Assembly: GCA_041688815.1 (NCBI GenBank)
Contig: JBDNHK010000007.1
Span: forward strand, 20,851 to 84,850
Source: Rhabdothermincola_A sp041688815
GTDB lineage: Bacteria; Actinomycetota; Acidimicrobiia; Acidimicrobiales; Acidimicrobilacustridaceae
Direction of reading: 5' to 3'
Length of the DNA: 64,000 bases
A model generated the notes under the pieces. That model searched no databases. It had not been told where the DNA came from and saw nothing but the letters and a program-made list of their open reading frames with translations. Shown one piece after another: positions 16,721 through 25,186 of this stretch (within the stretch, counting starts at the first letter, position 1; every line of letters begins with the position of its first letter). Position numbers and translations under genes: made by a program.

Positions 16721-17438
16721 CAAGCCCTCACGCACCGCGTCGCCCTCGTCGCGCGTGCAGCAGGCCTCGCAGTCGGGCCAGGGACGCAGCTTCTTGCTCT
16801 GGATGGCATTGGCCGTGGTGGTGGTCGCGGCGCTGGTGGCCATCGGCGTTTCGCGGTCGAGTACCTCCACCGCCGGTGGCGCCGATTCCCCGAGCGGCGG
16901 CACCGTGGTCCCGTCCGGCAAAGTCGAGTCCGGCACCGTTCAGGTGCAGGGCACGCCTTTGCCCACGGCCCGCGGATCAGGGAGCGACCTGGCGCTCGGC
17001 GCCACCCTTCCCACCGTGACCGGTGAGCAGTTCGACGGCGGTTCGATCGTCATCCAGCCGACCGGTGAGCCCCAGGTGATCATGGGGGTGGCCCATTGGT
17101 GCCCGCACTGCCAGGCCGAGGTGCCCCGCATCCAGAAGTGGCTCGACGACAACGGGATGCCCTCCGACGTCGGGCTCGTGACCGTGGCCACCTCGAACGA
17201 CACCGCCCGACCCAACTATCCGGCGGGCAACTGGCTGCGCAAGGAGCAGTGGAGCGTGCCGACCATGGTCGACGACAAGGGGAACGCCGCCGCGGCTGCG
17301 CTCGGGATCGGTGGCTTCCCGGCCTTCATCGTGGTCGGAGCGGACGGGAAGGTCGTCTATCGCACCAGCGGTGAGATCACGACGGAACAGTTCACCGGGC
17401 TGATCGAGGCGGCCCGCACCGGACAGCCGGTGGTGTAG
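16713..17438 (+). CDS. Membrane-anchored thioredoxin-fold protein (TlpA/DsbA-like)
   Basis: The 241-residue protein has a short cytoplasmic N-terminus, one membrane anchor (about 26-47), a Ser/Gly-rich linker and a thioredoxin fold with WCPHC (C130, C133) and the cis-proline loop GGFPAFIV. WCPHC is more often seen in oxidases than in reducing TlpA proteins. Its gene overlaps dsbB by eight bases, which suggests that DsbB reoxidises it and that the pair introduces disulfides into exported proteins. Confidence 0.88.
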   Translation: MSDKPSRTASPSSRVQQASQSGQGRSFLLWMALAVVVVAALVAIGVSRSSTSTAGGADSPSGGTVVPSGKVESGTVQVQGTPLPTARGSGSDLALGATLPTVTGEQFDGGSIVIQPTGEPQVIMGVAHWCPHCQAEVPRIQKWLDDNGMPSDVGLVTVATSNDTARPNYPAGNWLRKEQWSVPTMVDDKGNAAAAALGIGGFPAFIVVGADGKVVYRTSGEITTEQFTGLIEAARTGQPVV

Positions 17439-17489
17439 GTCCGCAACGGGCCAGCCCACGCGTCTCGGGGTCGCGACCCTGCGCCACCA

Positions 17490-17849
17490 TCAGCTCGGGC
17501 CGTCGTAGCGACAGCCCGAGGTGCACGTCTCGTGGACGTCGACGCGCACCAGGGCCGGCAGGGTCGGCCCCAGCCGGTCCCAGATCCACATGGCCAGCAC
17601 TTCGCTGGTGGGGTTCTCGAGCCCGTCGACCTCGTTGAGGTACCGGTGATCGAGCTGGTCGTGCAGCGGGGCGAACGCCGCCGAGAGGTCGGCGAAGTCC
17701 ATCACCCAGCCGGTCTCCTGGCCCACGTCCCCCTCGACCCACACGGTCACGGCGAACGAGTGCCCGTGCAGCCGCGCGCACTTGTGGTCGGCGCTCACGT
17801 GGGGCAACCGGTGGGCCGCTTCGAATCGGAACTGCTTGTGCAACTGCAT
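17490..17849 (-). CDS. queD: 6-carboxytetrahydropterin synthase QueD
   Basis: QueD makes 6-carboxy-tetrahydropterin for queuosine and 7-deazaguanine biosynthesis. The 119-residue protein has the zinc histidines in FEAAHRLP and HGHSF, the catalytic cysteine in KCARLHGH, LDHRYLN, the NPTSE motif, and the late glutamate in HETCTSGCRY. Other pathway genes (queC, queE, folE) are not in the window. It runs away from the tRNA-Lys gene on the same strand. Confidence 0.93.
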   Translation of the reverse strand: MQLHKQFRFEAAHRLPHVSADHKCARLHGHSFAVTVWVEGDVGQETGWVMDFADLSAAFAPLHDQLDHRYLNEVDGLENPTSEVLAMWIWDRLGPTLPALVRVDVHETCTSGCRYDGPS

Positions 17850-17901
17850 GGCTCACGACGCTCGGACAGGGCGCAGGCGCCGGACGGGCCGAGGGGGTGG
17901 G

Positions 17902-17974
17902 TGCCCCTGGTGGGGTTCGAACCCACGATCTTCGGATTAAAAGTCCGCTGCCTTGACCGCTTGGCTACAGGGGC
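17902..17974 (-). tRNA. tRNA-Lys (anticodon TTT)
   Basis: The minus strand folds as a 73-base cloverleaf. The acceptor stem pairs GCCCCTG with CAGGGGC, discriminator A. The D arm is GCC/GGC, the anticodon loop is CTTTTAA with anticodon TTT, and the T arm is GTGGG-TTCGAAC-CCCAC. The CCA end is not encoded (the next bases are C then A). The anticodon stem has one G-A mismatch at its base. Confidence 0.96.
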
Positions 17975-18039
17975 GAAACGATCCTAGTGGGGGGTGGCGG
18001 CGGCACCGGGAGCCGTACCGGGCCGATTACCGTCGGGCC

Positions 18040-19368
18040 ATGAGCTCGGCGCCGGTGGCAGGGTCGGCGGCCCGACGCGACCCGATGGCCGAGGGGGGCC
18101 CAGGGTCGCCGGACGTCCCGCGGCCCGCCGAGGCCCCCCAGGGTCCGAGGTGGACGTGGCGTCAGCCCCTGGCGCTCTTCGCCGGCATGTGGGTGATCCT
18201 CGTCGGGGTCGTGTGGTACTCGGCCCGCAACGGCGTCGTCGACTTCTACAGCGCGGTTCCGCCGTCCTACACCGGGTCGGGCCTGCTCGGTGGTTGGTTC
18301 CGATTCGACGGTGGCTGGTACGACGTCATCGCCACCGCCGGCTACAGCTACGGCGGGCCCGATCAGCAGGCGCCGGTGGCCTTCTTTCCCGCGTACCCAC
18401 TGCTGCTGCGGTTCCTGCACGCCGTCACCGATCTGCCCGTCCCGTTGCTCGGGACGCTTCTCACCGTCGTCTGTGGGGCCGGTGTGGTCGTGCTGTTCCA
18501 CCGGTGGTGCGCCGATCGGTTGGGCCTTCGCGCCGCCCGCACCGCCGTGCTGGTGCTGATCGTCTATCCGTACGCCTGGTTCCTCTACGGCGCCGTGTAC
18601 GCCGACGCCCTCTTCCTGCTGGCCGTGCTGGTCAGCTTCGTGCTGCTCGAGCGAGGTCATCCGGTGTGGGCGGGCCTGGCCGGCATCGTGGCCACCGGGG
18701 CCCGGCCCGTGGGTGTCGCCCTCGTGGTGGGCCTGGTCGCCGTGGTGATGATGCGCCGACAGGTGCTCACCAGAGTCGACGATCGCTTCTGGCCCCGCAT
18801 CGACCTGCGGCGACTGCGCCCCGGCGACGCCGGTGTCCTGCTCTCCTTGGGGGGTCTCTTCGCCTGGATGGGCTATCTCGGATCTTCGTTCGGCAACCCG
18901 ATCGCCTTCCAGAGCGTGCAACAGGCCCCGGGATGGGACCAGGGAAGCGGCCCGCACACCTGGTTCAAGGTCACGTTCCTGCAGCGGCTCGTGCGCCTCC
19001 CCGGGTACGGGCAGGACTGGCTCTCCGGTACCGGGGGCATCGACGCCTGGAAGGACACGCTCTACACGGTCGGCTTGCTCTCACAGGCGCTGCTGATGAT
19101 GGCCTTCGTCGCCTTGGTCGTCGTGGTGTGGCGCCGCATCGGTTGGGGCTACGCGGTCTACGCCGTCGCCGTGCTGGCCGTTCCCCTCGCCGGCAGCAAG
19201 GACTTCCAGGGCATCGGGCGCTACCTGCTGGCCGCCTTCCCCTGTGTGGCCGCCGCCGGTGTCCTCCTGGTCGACCGGCCGCGGGCCCGCTGGATCTGGA
19301 TACCCGTCAGCGCCCTCCTGCTGTGCGGGTGGGCCTTCGCCTACGCCCGTGGCTACTACGTTGCCTGA
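18040..19368 (+). CDS. PIG-V-like polytopic mannosyltransferase
   Basis: The 442-residue protein has a polar N-terminus (1-38) and about 9 to 10 membrane helices. The loop after the first helix carries the acidic motif WFRFDGGWYDVIATAGYSY, typical of the PIG-V/GT-C group, followed by FFPAYPLLLR. GT-C enzymes transfer sugars from polyprenyl-phosphate donors outside the membrane. The next gene encodes a polyprenyl-phosphate-mannose synthase-like enzyme, so donor and transferase are encoded together. The ATG is 6 bases after TACCGT (18028-18033), a leaderless arrangement. The acceptor is not known. Confidence 0.8.
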   Translation: MSSAPVAGSAARRDPMAEGGPGSPDVPRPAEAPQGPRWTWRQPLALFAGMWVILVGVVWYSARNGVVDFYSAVPPSYTGSGLLGGWFRFDGGWYDVIATAGYSYGGPDQQAPVAFFPAYPLLLRFLHAVTDLPVPLLGTLLTVVCGAGVVVLFHRWCADRLGLRAARTAVLVLIVYPYAWFLYGAVYADALFLLAVLVSFVLLERGHPVWAGLAGIVATGARPVGVALVVGLVAVVMMRRQVLTRVDDRFWPRIDLRRLRPGDAGVLLSLGGLFAWMGYLGSSFGNPIAFQSVQQAPGWDQGSGPHTWFKVTFLQRLVRLPGYGQDWLSGTGGIDAWKDTLYTVGLLSQALLMMAFVALVVVVWRRIGWGYAVYAVAVLAVPLAGSKDFQGIGRYLLAAFPCVAAAGVLLVDRPRARWIWIPVSALLLCGWAFAYARGYYVA

Positions 19369-19372
19369 CGGT

Positions 19373-20149
19373 ATGGCCACCGACGGCTCGCCCAACTTCG
19401 AGAGTCTCACGATCTTCTATCCCATGTGGAACGAGGAGGCGACGATCGAGCGCGCCACTGAGGCGGCGTTCGATGCCGGCGACGACCTGGTGGCCGACGG
19501 AGAGGTCGGCCGCTACGACGTGTTGTTGGTCGACGACGCGTCGACGGACTCGACCGGCGCCCTCGCCGACGCCATGGCCGACGCCGACCCCCGCGTCTCG
19601 GTCGTGCACCACCCCACCAACCGCAAGCTGGGAGGATCGCTCAAGACCGGTTTCGCCCAGGCCACCGGTGAGCTCGTCCTGTACACCGACGCCGACCTGC
19701 CGTTCGACATGGTCGAGGTGGCCAAAGCGGTGCGGCTGATGCGTATCTACGACGCCGACATCGTGAGCGCCTACCGCTTCGACCGCACTGGCGAGGGTCC
19801 ACGTCGGCTGGTGTACAGCTACGTGTACAACCAACTCGTGCAGGCCGTCTTCGGGCTGCGCCTGCGCGACATGAACTTCGCCTTCAAGCTGGTGCGCCGG
19901 TCGGTGCTCGACCACGTCGAACTGCAGAGCGAAGGCTCGTTCATCGACGTCGAGCTGCTGGCCCGCGCCCACAAGTTGGGCTTCTCGATCGTGCAGTTCG
20001 GCGTCGATTACTTCCCTCGCACCAGGGGGATCTCGACCCTGTCGTCGAACGCCGTCATCGCCAAGATCGTCCGGGAGATGCTCGAGCTGCGCAGCGACCT
20101 GTCGGCGCTGACGCCGCTGCCGGAGTCGGTGCGCCGGCCGCCGACCTGA
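19373..20149 (+). CDS. GT2 glycosyltransferase, polyprenyl-phosphate mannose synthase-like
   Basis: The 258-residue soluble protein has the GT-A features PMWNEEATI, LLVDDASTDST (nucleotide-sugar Asp), YTDADLPF (DxD-like metal site) and the DPM1-like run RDMNFAFKLVRRSVL. There is no C-terminal membrane anchor. The family transfers mannose or glucose from a nucleotide to polyprenyl phosphate. It follows the PIG-V-like gene by four bases and overlaps the deacetylase gene (TGATG), so it is in the middle of an envelope operon. Sugar identity is inferred. Confidence 0.85.
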   Translation: MATDGSPNFESLTIFYPMWNEEATIERATEAAFDAGDDLVADGEVGRYDVLLVDDASTDSTGALADAMADADPRVSVVHHPTNRKLGGSLKTGFAQATGELVLYTDADLPFDMVEVAKAVRLMRIYDADIVSAYRFDRTGEGPRRLVYSYVYNQLVQAVFGLRLRDMNFAFKLVRRSVLDHVELQSEGSFIDVELLARAHKLGFSIVQFGVDYFPRTRGISTLSSNAVIAKIVREMLELRSDLSALTPLPESVRRPPT

Positions 20150-21045
20150 TGGGCGCCGCCGCCCCGTTGCCCGAGGTGTCCGTCGATCGATCGCTGCTCA
20201 TCGTCAACGCCGACGACTACGGGCTCACCGAAGGCGTCTCCCAGGCCATCCTCGATGCCCACCGCCACGGGGTGGTCACGTCGACGTCGGTGCTGGCGCT
20301 CAGCCCCGCTTTCGCAACGACGGTGTCCTGGTTGGCCGACGCCCCTGCGTTGGGACGTGGCGCCCACCTCGCCGCCGTCGGTGAGGACCCGCCGTTGCTC
20401 AGCGCTCGTGAGGTGCCCACGCTCGTCGGCAAACGTGGTCGTCTCTGGTCGTCGTGGCGGGTGTTCCTTCCCCGCGCCGCCGCCGGGCGCATCGACCCCG
20501 ATGATCTCCGTCGTGAGTTCGCCGCCCAGTTCGAAGCCATTGCCGCCGCCGGCGTCGCCGTGGACCACCTCGACACCCACCAGAACCTGCACCTGTGGCC
20601 TTCGGTGGCCGACGTCGTGCTCGACCTCGGTGAGGCCCAGGGGGTGAAGGTGATCAGGGTGACGCGCTCCGGCCAGCAGGGACCTGTCGGGCTCACGGTG
20701 CGCCGCCTCGCCGGTCGGCTCGAGCGCCAGCTCGACCGACGCGGATGGGCGTACGCGTCGGCGTCGACCGGCCTGGACGAAGCCGGGCATCTCGACGTAC
20801 CGGCCATGGTCATGGCCTTGGGTCGTCTGGCCGCCACTGGTTCGACCACGGCCGAGCTGGCCACTCACCCGGGATGCCCCGGTGACCCGGCTCGCGATCG
20901 TTACCGATGGAACTACCAGTGGGACGACGAGTACGTCGCCCTGCGATCAGCCACCGTCCGCGCGGCCATCGACGAGTTCGGGTTCCGCCTCGGCACCTTC
21001 GCCGATCTGGCTCCTCCCGGTCCCGCCCAGGGGGCGGGCCGGTGA
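20149..21045 (+). CDS. ChbG/HpnK-family carbohydrate deacetylase
   Basis: The 298-residue protein begins with LLIVNADDYGLTEGV, the metal-binding signature of the YdjC/ChbG/HpnK family, and has VDHLDTHQNLHLWP with the next metal ligands and a TTAELATHPG loop. Family members remove N-acetyl groups from sugars (chitooligosaccharides, or hopanoid head groups for HpnK). Its place between glycosyltransferases and methyltransferases favours a glycolipid substrate. The start overlaps the upstream stop as TGATG. Confidence 0.85.
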   Translation: MGAAAPLPEVSVDRSLLIVNADDYGLTEGVSQAILDAHRHGVVTSTSVLALSPAFATTVSWLADAPALGRGAHLAAVGEDPPLLSAREVPTLVGKRGRLWSSWRVFLPRAAAGRIDPDDLRREFAAQFEAIAAAGVAVDHLDTHQNLHLWPSVADVVLDLGEAQGVKVIRVTRSGQQGPVGLTVRRLAGRLERQLDRRGWAYASASTGLDEAGHLDVPAMVMALGRLAATGSTTAELATHPGCPGDPARDRYRWNYQWDDEYVALRSATVRAAIDEFGFRLGTFADLAPPGPAQGAGR

Positions 21046-21719
21046 AGGGCGCGCGGTCACCCGCCGCCCGCCGGGCGCTGTCGCTCTATGACGACGCCCC
21101 GCGAGGTGCCCGGTTCCACACCGTCATGCGGTGGTGGAGCGCGCCTTTCGCCGATCTCGAGCTCGAGGTGCCGCTGTCCGGTCCGGTGCTCGAGGTCGGG
21201 TGTGGGCACGGGTTGTTCAGCCTGTACCTGGCCATCGCCGGGCGGGCCCGCCGGGTCGTCGGTGTCGACATCGACGTCGAGAAGATCGGGGTGGCCCGCG
21301 CCGCCGCCGCCCATCTGAGCGCCGACGAGGCCGAGGTGTCGTTCGAGGTCGTCGACGGCGCCGTTCCCCGCGTCGAAGGTGGGTGGCGGTCGATCGTCAT
21401 CGCCGATGTGCTCTACCTGCTCGGTGCCGAACGTCGGGGGCAACTGCTCGACGAATGCGTCGACGCGCTGGCGCCCGGTGGGCTGTTGGTGGTGAAGGAG
21501 ATCGACAAGGTGCCGGGGTGGAAGGCTCGGCTCGCCACCGTGCAGGAGCTCGTCGCCACCAAGGTCCTGCGCATCACCGAGGGTGACGAGGTCGAGTTCG
21601 CCGATCCCCGATTGCTCGCCGCCCGACTCGAGGCGGCCGGATGCGCCACCATGGTGAAGCGCCTCGATCACGGGTACCCCCACCCGCACTGCGTCATACT
21701 GGCCACCAAACCGGTATGA
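21042..21719 (+). CDS. Class I SAM-dependent methyltransferase
   Basis: The 225-residue protein has SAM motif I VLEVGCGHGLFSL (about residue 49), the acidic ribose contact VVGVDID, the post-I region IVIADVLYLLG and motif III LAPGGLLVVKE. The substrate is unknown. The GTG start overlaps the deacetylase stop (GTGA), and its stop overlaps the next gene (ATGA). It could methylate the same lipid or sugar intermediate as its neighbours. Confidence 0.82.
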   Translation: MKGARSPAARRALSLYDDAPRGARFHTVMRWWSAPFADLELEVPLSGPVLEVGCGHGLFSLYLAIAGRARRVVGVDIDVEKIGVARAAAAHLSADEAEVSFEVVDGAVPRVEGGWRSIVIADVLYLLGAERRGQLLDECVDALAPGGLLVVKEIDKVPGWKARLATVQELVATKVLRITEGDEVEFADPRLLAARLEAAGCATMVKRLDHGYPHPHCVILATKPV

Positions 21720-23944
21720 GCGAGCAGCCCCCCCACCTGGCCCCCGTCGACCACCTCGGGGCCGCGCCCGGGCTCGACGCCCAACCCGAGGACGCCTACT
21801 TCGACGTCATGGCCACGGCGGCCGAGGACCACTGGTGGTACGAGGGGCGTCGTCGCCTCCTCGCCCAGCTCCTCGCCGGGCGCATCCGCCCCGACGCGAT
21901 TGCCCTCGACGTCGGTTGTGGCACCTCCGAGACCCTCGCCGTCCTCGAAGGGCTCGGCGCCGCCGCCGCCGTCGGCACCGATCTCTCGTGGCACGCCCTC
22001 GGCCATGCCATCCGTCGGCACCCGCGCCCGCGGGTCCTGCGGGCCCTGGCCGAGCACCTTCCCTTCGCCGATGCCAGCGTGGGGGTGCTGGTCAGCATGG
22101 ACGTGCTCGAGCACGTCGACGACGACGTCGCCGCCCTCGAGGAGTACGTGCGGGTGTGCCGGCCCGGGGCCACCGTGCTGTTCACCGTGCCGGCTTACCA
22201 GTGGCTGTGGAGCTCGCACGACGACTGGGCCGCCCACCGTCGGCGCTACACCGCCACCGGTCTGCGCCGGGTGGGGCGCGAGGCCGGGCTCATCGTCGAG
22301 TCGTGCAGCTACTACTACTCGTTCCTCCTGCCGCCCGCCGCCGTCCTGCGACGCACACCGCTGCGGCGGCTCATGCCGGCCACGGCCGAAGAATCGAGCT
22401 CGTTCAACCCGGCCGTCGACCGGGTGCTGGGTGCTCTGGCCGGCCTCGAACGCCGGGTGCTGCGCCACACGTCGATCCCTTTCGGGCTCTCGATCGTTCT
22501 CGTGGGCCGCACCCCCGGTGGTGAGGTGCCGAGCCCGTCGCGAGGGCGCGGAGTGGGTCGGTCACGGGGGGCGACGTGGGCGGAAGCGGTGGGGTCGGAG
22601 CGTCGTGAGCGGTTGGCCCGTCAGGCGCGCGTGGCTCGACTGACCGTTCGTCGAGCCGCCCACCTGGCCGTGGTGAAGGTACGGGGTACCACCCTCGACG
22701 CCGAGCACCGCCGGGCCCTCGAGGAGCGGTTCGTCGTGCGCAGTGCCACCGACGTGGCGCGCGAGTTCGGGGAGATGAAGGGCGCGGTGATGAAACTCGG
22801 CCAGATGCTCGGCTTCGCCGCCGATGGGCTGCCCCCCGAGGCGCAGGCGGCGCTGGCCCAACTCCACCAGGACGTTCCGCCCATGGCGCCCAGCCTGGCC
22901 GAGCAGGTGATTCGTGACGAGCTCGGCGACGGTCCCGATGCCCTCTTCCTCGACTGGGATCCCATCCCGGTGGCGGCGGCGTCGATCGGTCAGGTCCACC
23001 GAGCGGTGATGCCCGACGGTCGCATCGTGGCCGTGAAGGTGCAGTACCCCGGCATCGACCGGGCCATCGCCAACGACCTCGACCAGGCCGACCGGCTCTA
23101 CTCCCTGGCCGCCGGACTCGCTCTCCCCGGCCTCGACACCCATGCCCTCGTCGACGAGCTCCGGGCCCGCATGGCCGACGAGCTCGACTACCGCCACGAG
23201 GCGGCGGCGCAGACCGGTTTCGTCGACCGCTACGCCGGACACCCGTTCATCCGAATCCCGCGGGTGATCCCGGAGCGCTCCGCGGCTCGGGTGCTCACGT
23301 CCGAGTGGGTCGGCGGGTCGACGTTCGACGTGTTCCGTTCGACCGCGCCGCCCGAGACCCGGCAGCGCGCCGCCGAGGTGATCTTCCGTTTCGTCCAGGG
23401 TTCGCTGCACGAACATCGGATCTTCAACGCCGACCCGCACCCCGGCAACTACCGCTTCCACCCCGACGGCACCGTGACCTTCCTCGATTTCGGGCTGGTG
23501 AAGTCGTTCGAGGTGTCCGAATGGGAGGCGCTGGCCCCCGCCATCGACGAGGTGCTGGCGCACAACCGCGTCGGGGTCACCAAGGCCATGGAGGCGGCGG
23601 GCTTCCTGCACCGCGGCCACGGTCTCGATCCGGACCGTGTCTTCGAGGTGGTCAGTGCCCCCTACCGGGCTTATCTGAGCGACGACTTCACCTTCACCAC
23701 CCGCTACGTGAGCGACGCGTTGGCGACCCTGCTCGACATTCGCGGACCGAACCGTGACGTCATTGCCGCGCTCGACATGCCGGCCGGTTTCGTGCTCCTC
23801 GATCGGGTGGTGTGGGGCATGAGCGCGATGCTCGGTCGACTCGAGGGGCGCAACCGGTGGCGCGGCATCCTCCAGGAGTACCGGCAGGGGCGGGCTCCGG
23901 TCACGGCCCTCGGTCGGGCCGAGGCACAGTGGCGGCGAGGCTGA
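21716..23944 (+). CDS. Fusion: SAM methyltransferase + ABC1/UbiB atypical kinase
   Basis: One open frame of 742 residues holds two domains. Residues about 25-265 are a class I methyltransferase with DVGCG (65-69), FADASVGVLVSMDVLEHV and a FTVPAYQWLWS region, similar to methyltransferases of envelope clusters. Residues about 300-735 are an ABC1/ADCK/UbiB kinase with KLGQ (360-363), the Ala-rich loop AAASIGQVH (420-428), AVKVQYPG (439-446), ELDYRHEA, NADPHPGNY and LDFGLVKSF. All kinase-like motifs are intact. No stop separates the parts; a GTG at 22553 (residue 280) could start the kinase alone. UbiB proteins support quinone or isoprenoid lipid handling. It is the last gene of the envelope operon. 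Confidence 0.85.
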   Translation: MSEQPPHLAPVDHLGAAPGLDAQPEDAYFDVMATAAEDHWWYEGRRRLLAQLLAGRIRPDAIALDVGCGTSETLAVLEGLGAAAAVGTDLSWHALGHAIRRHPRPRVLRALAEHLPFADASVGVLVSMDVLEHVDDDVAALEEYVRVCRPGATVLFTVPAYQWLWSSHDDWAAHRRRYTATGLRRVGREAGLIVESCSYYYSFLLPPAAVLRRTPLRRLMPATAEESSSFNPAVDRVLGALAGLERRVLRHTSIPFGLSIVLVGRTPGGEVPSPSRGRGVGRSRGATWAEAVGSERRERLARQARVARLTVRRAAHLAVVKVRGTTLDAEHRRALEERFVVRSATDVAREFGEMKGAVMKLGQMLGFAADGLPPEAQAALAQLHQDVPPMAPSLAEQVIRDELGDGPDALFLDWDPIPVAAASIGQVHRAVMPDGRIVAVKVQYPGIDRAIANDLDQADRLYSLAAGLALPGLDTHALVDELRARMADELDYRHEAAAQTGFVDRYAGHPFIRIPRVIPERSAARVLTSEWVGGSTFDVFRSTAPPETRQRAAEVIFRFVQGSLHEHRIFNADPHPGNYRFHPDGTVTFLDFGLVKSFEVSEWEALAPAIDEVLAHNRVGVTKAMEAAGFLHRGHGLDPDRVFEVVSAPYRAYLSDDFTFTTRYVSDALATLLDIRGPNRDVIAALDMPAGFVLLDRVVWGMSAMLGRLEGRNRWRGILQEYRQGRAPVTALGRAEAQWRRG

Positions 23945-23948
23945 CCGC

Positions 23949-24518
23949 TCAGTCGACCAGGTCGACCAGGTCGTCGGTGTCGTCGTCGACCTGGTCGGTG
24001 TCGTCGTCGCCTCCGTCGGCAGTGGGGGCCCGGTAGGACTGGGCCAGCAGGAAGCCCTCGGCCCGTTCGGCCCGGTGGTAGCGGGCCACGAGCGCGTGGA
24101 AGGCCGGGGAGTGGTTGGCCTCGACCAGGTGAGCCAGTTCGTGCAGCAGCACGTAGTCGAGGACGAACCGGGGCCAACCGACCATGCGGTCGGAGAGACG
24201 GATCTCGCCGGTACTCGGGGTGCAGGAGCCCCAACGGGTTCGTTGGTTGGAGACCCACCGCACCGAGTCGGGTCTGGGCAGGTCGAAGCGGCGGCTCAGA
24301 TCGGCGGCCCGGGCCTGGAGGTCGGCGTCGCCGACCGGCCGCCGGCGGCGGTCGAGCCGGCCCACCAGCTCGTGGACGTACTGGTCGACCTCGCGACGCG
24401 ACAGGCGGGCCGGGACCAGCACCCGGATGCGGCCGTCGACGACCTGGGCCTGCACGGTCTTGCGCCGTCTGGTGCTGCGCACGATCTCGATCGGGTATTC
24501 GCTGTAGGGAACGGCCAT
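23949..24518 (-). CDS. YgjP/DUF45-family zinc metallopeptidase-like protein
   Basis: The 189-residue protein has the family signature SNQRTRWGSCT, then the zinc motif HELAHLVEANHSPAFHALV (HExxH with a later histidine). YgjP proteins resemble the catalytic domain of M48 peptidases; their substrates are unknown. The C-terminus is an unusual Asp-rich tail (DDDTD and DDDTDD repeats), encoded by near-tandem GTCGACCAG-type units. The ATG at 24518 has an AGGTGA site upstream. It lies 19 bases after the phosphatase gene on the same strand. Confidence 0.85.
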   Translation of the reverse strand: MAVPYSEYPIEIVRSTRRRKTVQAQVVDGRIRVLVPARLSRREVDQYVHELVGRLDRRRRPVGDADLQARAADLSRRFDLPRPDSVRWVSNQRTRWGSCTPSTGEIRLSDRMVGWPRFVLDYVLLHELAHLVEANHSPAFHALVARYHRAERAEGFLLAQSYRAPTADGGDDDTDQVDDDTDDLVDLVD

Positions 24519-24537
24519 GGGGGTCACCTGGGGAGGG

Positions 24538-25128
24538 TCAGATCTGGCTGGGGACGGTGAGCTCGTCGTCGTCGACGAGGACCAGTCGATCGCCGACCGT
24601 GAGGTGGTCGCCGTGGTGGGTGATCCAGCGCCCGCCGAGGTTGGGCATGCGTTCCCACGGCAGCCCGGCGTCGTGCTCGATGGCACCGATGACGCCGCCG
24701 TGGGTGATGACCAGGATGTCGCCGCCCCGGTACTCGGCGTCGATGCGGTCGAGCGCCCCCCGGGTCCGCTCCAGGAGTGTGGGGTGGTCCTCGTAACCTG
24801 GGGGCCGTCGATCGGTGGCCAGGTAGCCGGGGTACTGCTGCTCGATCTCGGCGCGGGTGAGGCCCTGCCACTCGCCGGCGTCGCGCTCGGCCAGGTCGGC
24901 GTCGACCACGACGGGGCCGACCCCGAGCTGCTCGGAGATGATGCGGGCGGTGTGGAGGGCCCGTTCGAGCGGTGACGCGCAGATGACGTCGACCGAGCCC
25001 ACCCGGGCGGTGGCGTGGAACGCCTGCCGGTGGCCGAGGTCGGTGAGGGCGGGGTCGGCGCGGCCCTGCCAGCGTCCGGCGGCGTTCCATTCCGACTGGC
25101 CGTGGCGGACCAGGAGCATCTGCGTCAT
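24538..25128 (-). CDS. Histidine phosphatase / phosphoglycerate mutase superfamily protein
   Basis: The 196-residue protein begins with the catalytic LLVRHGQSEWN (phosphohistidine), followed by SPLERALHTA, LAERDAGEWQGLT and VITHGGVIGA. These are the standard residues of the branch-1 histidine phosphatases. The substrate is not evident; candidates include phosphosugars or alpha-ribazole phosphate. The ATG was chosen because TACGGT (25138-25143 on the minus strand) lies 9 bases upstream and no Shine-Dalgarno is present. Confidence 0.87.
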   Translation of the reverse strand: MTQMLLVRHGQSEWNAAGRWQGRADPALTDLGHRQAFHATARVGSVDVICASPLERALHTARIISEQLGVGPVVVDADLAERDAGEWQGLTRAEIEQQYPGYLATDRRPPGYEDHPTLLERTRGALDRIDAEYRGGDILVITHGGVIGAIEHDAGLPWERMPNLGGRWITHHGDHLTVGDRLVLVDDDELTVPSQI

Positions 25129-25186
25129 CGGCCCCGGACCGTACTCGCCCGATGGGACACGACCGTCGACCACCTAGCATCGTGCG
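25129..25186. promoter_or_regulatory. Divergent leaderless promoters, phosphatase / MoaD-like
   Basis: On the minus strand TACGGT (25138-25143) is 9 bases from the phosphatase ATG. On the plus strand TAGCAT (25175-25180) is 6 bases from the MoaD-like GTG. Neither gene has a Shine-Dalgarno sequence. Confidence 0.5.

Noticed and set aside
23949..24020. Near-tandem GTCGACCAG/GTCGTCGTC units as a variable repeat.
   Set aside because: They encode the Asp-rich tail of the YgjP-like protein in multiples of three bases; copy changes would not break the frame and no other sign of variation is visible.
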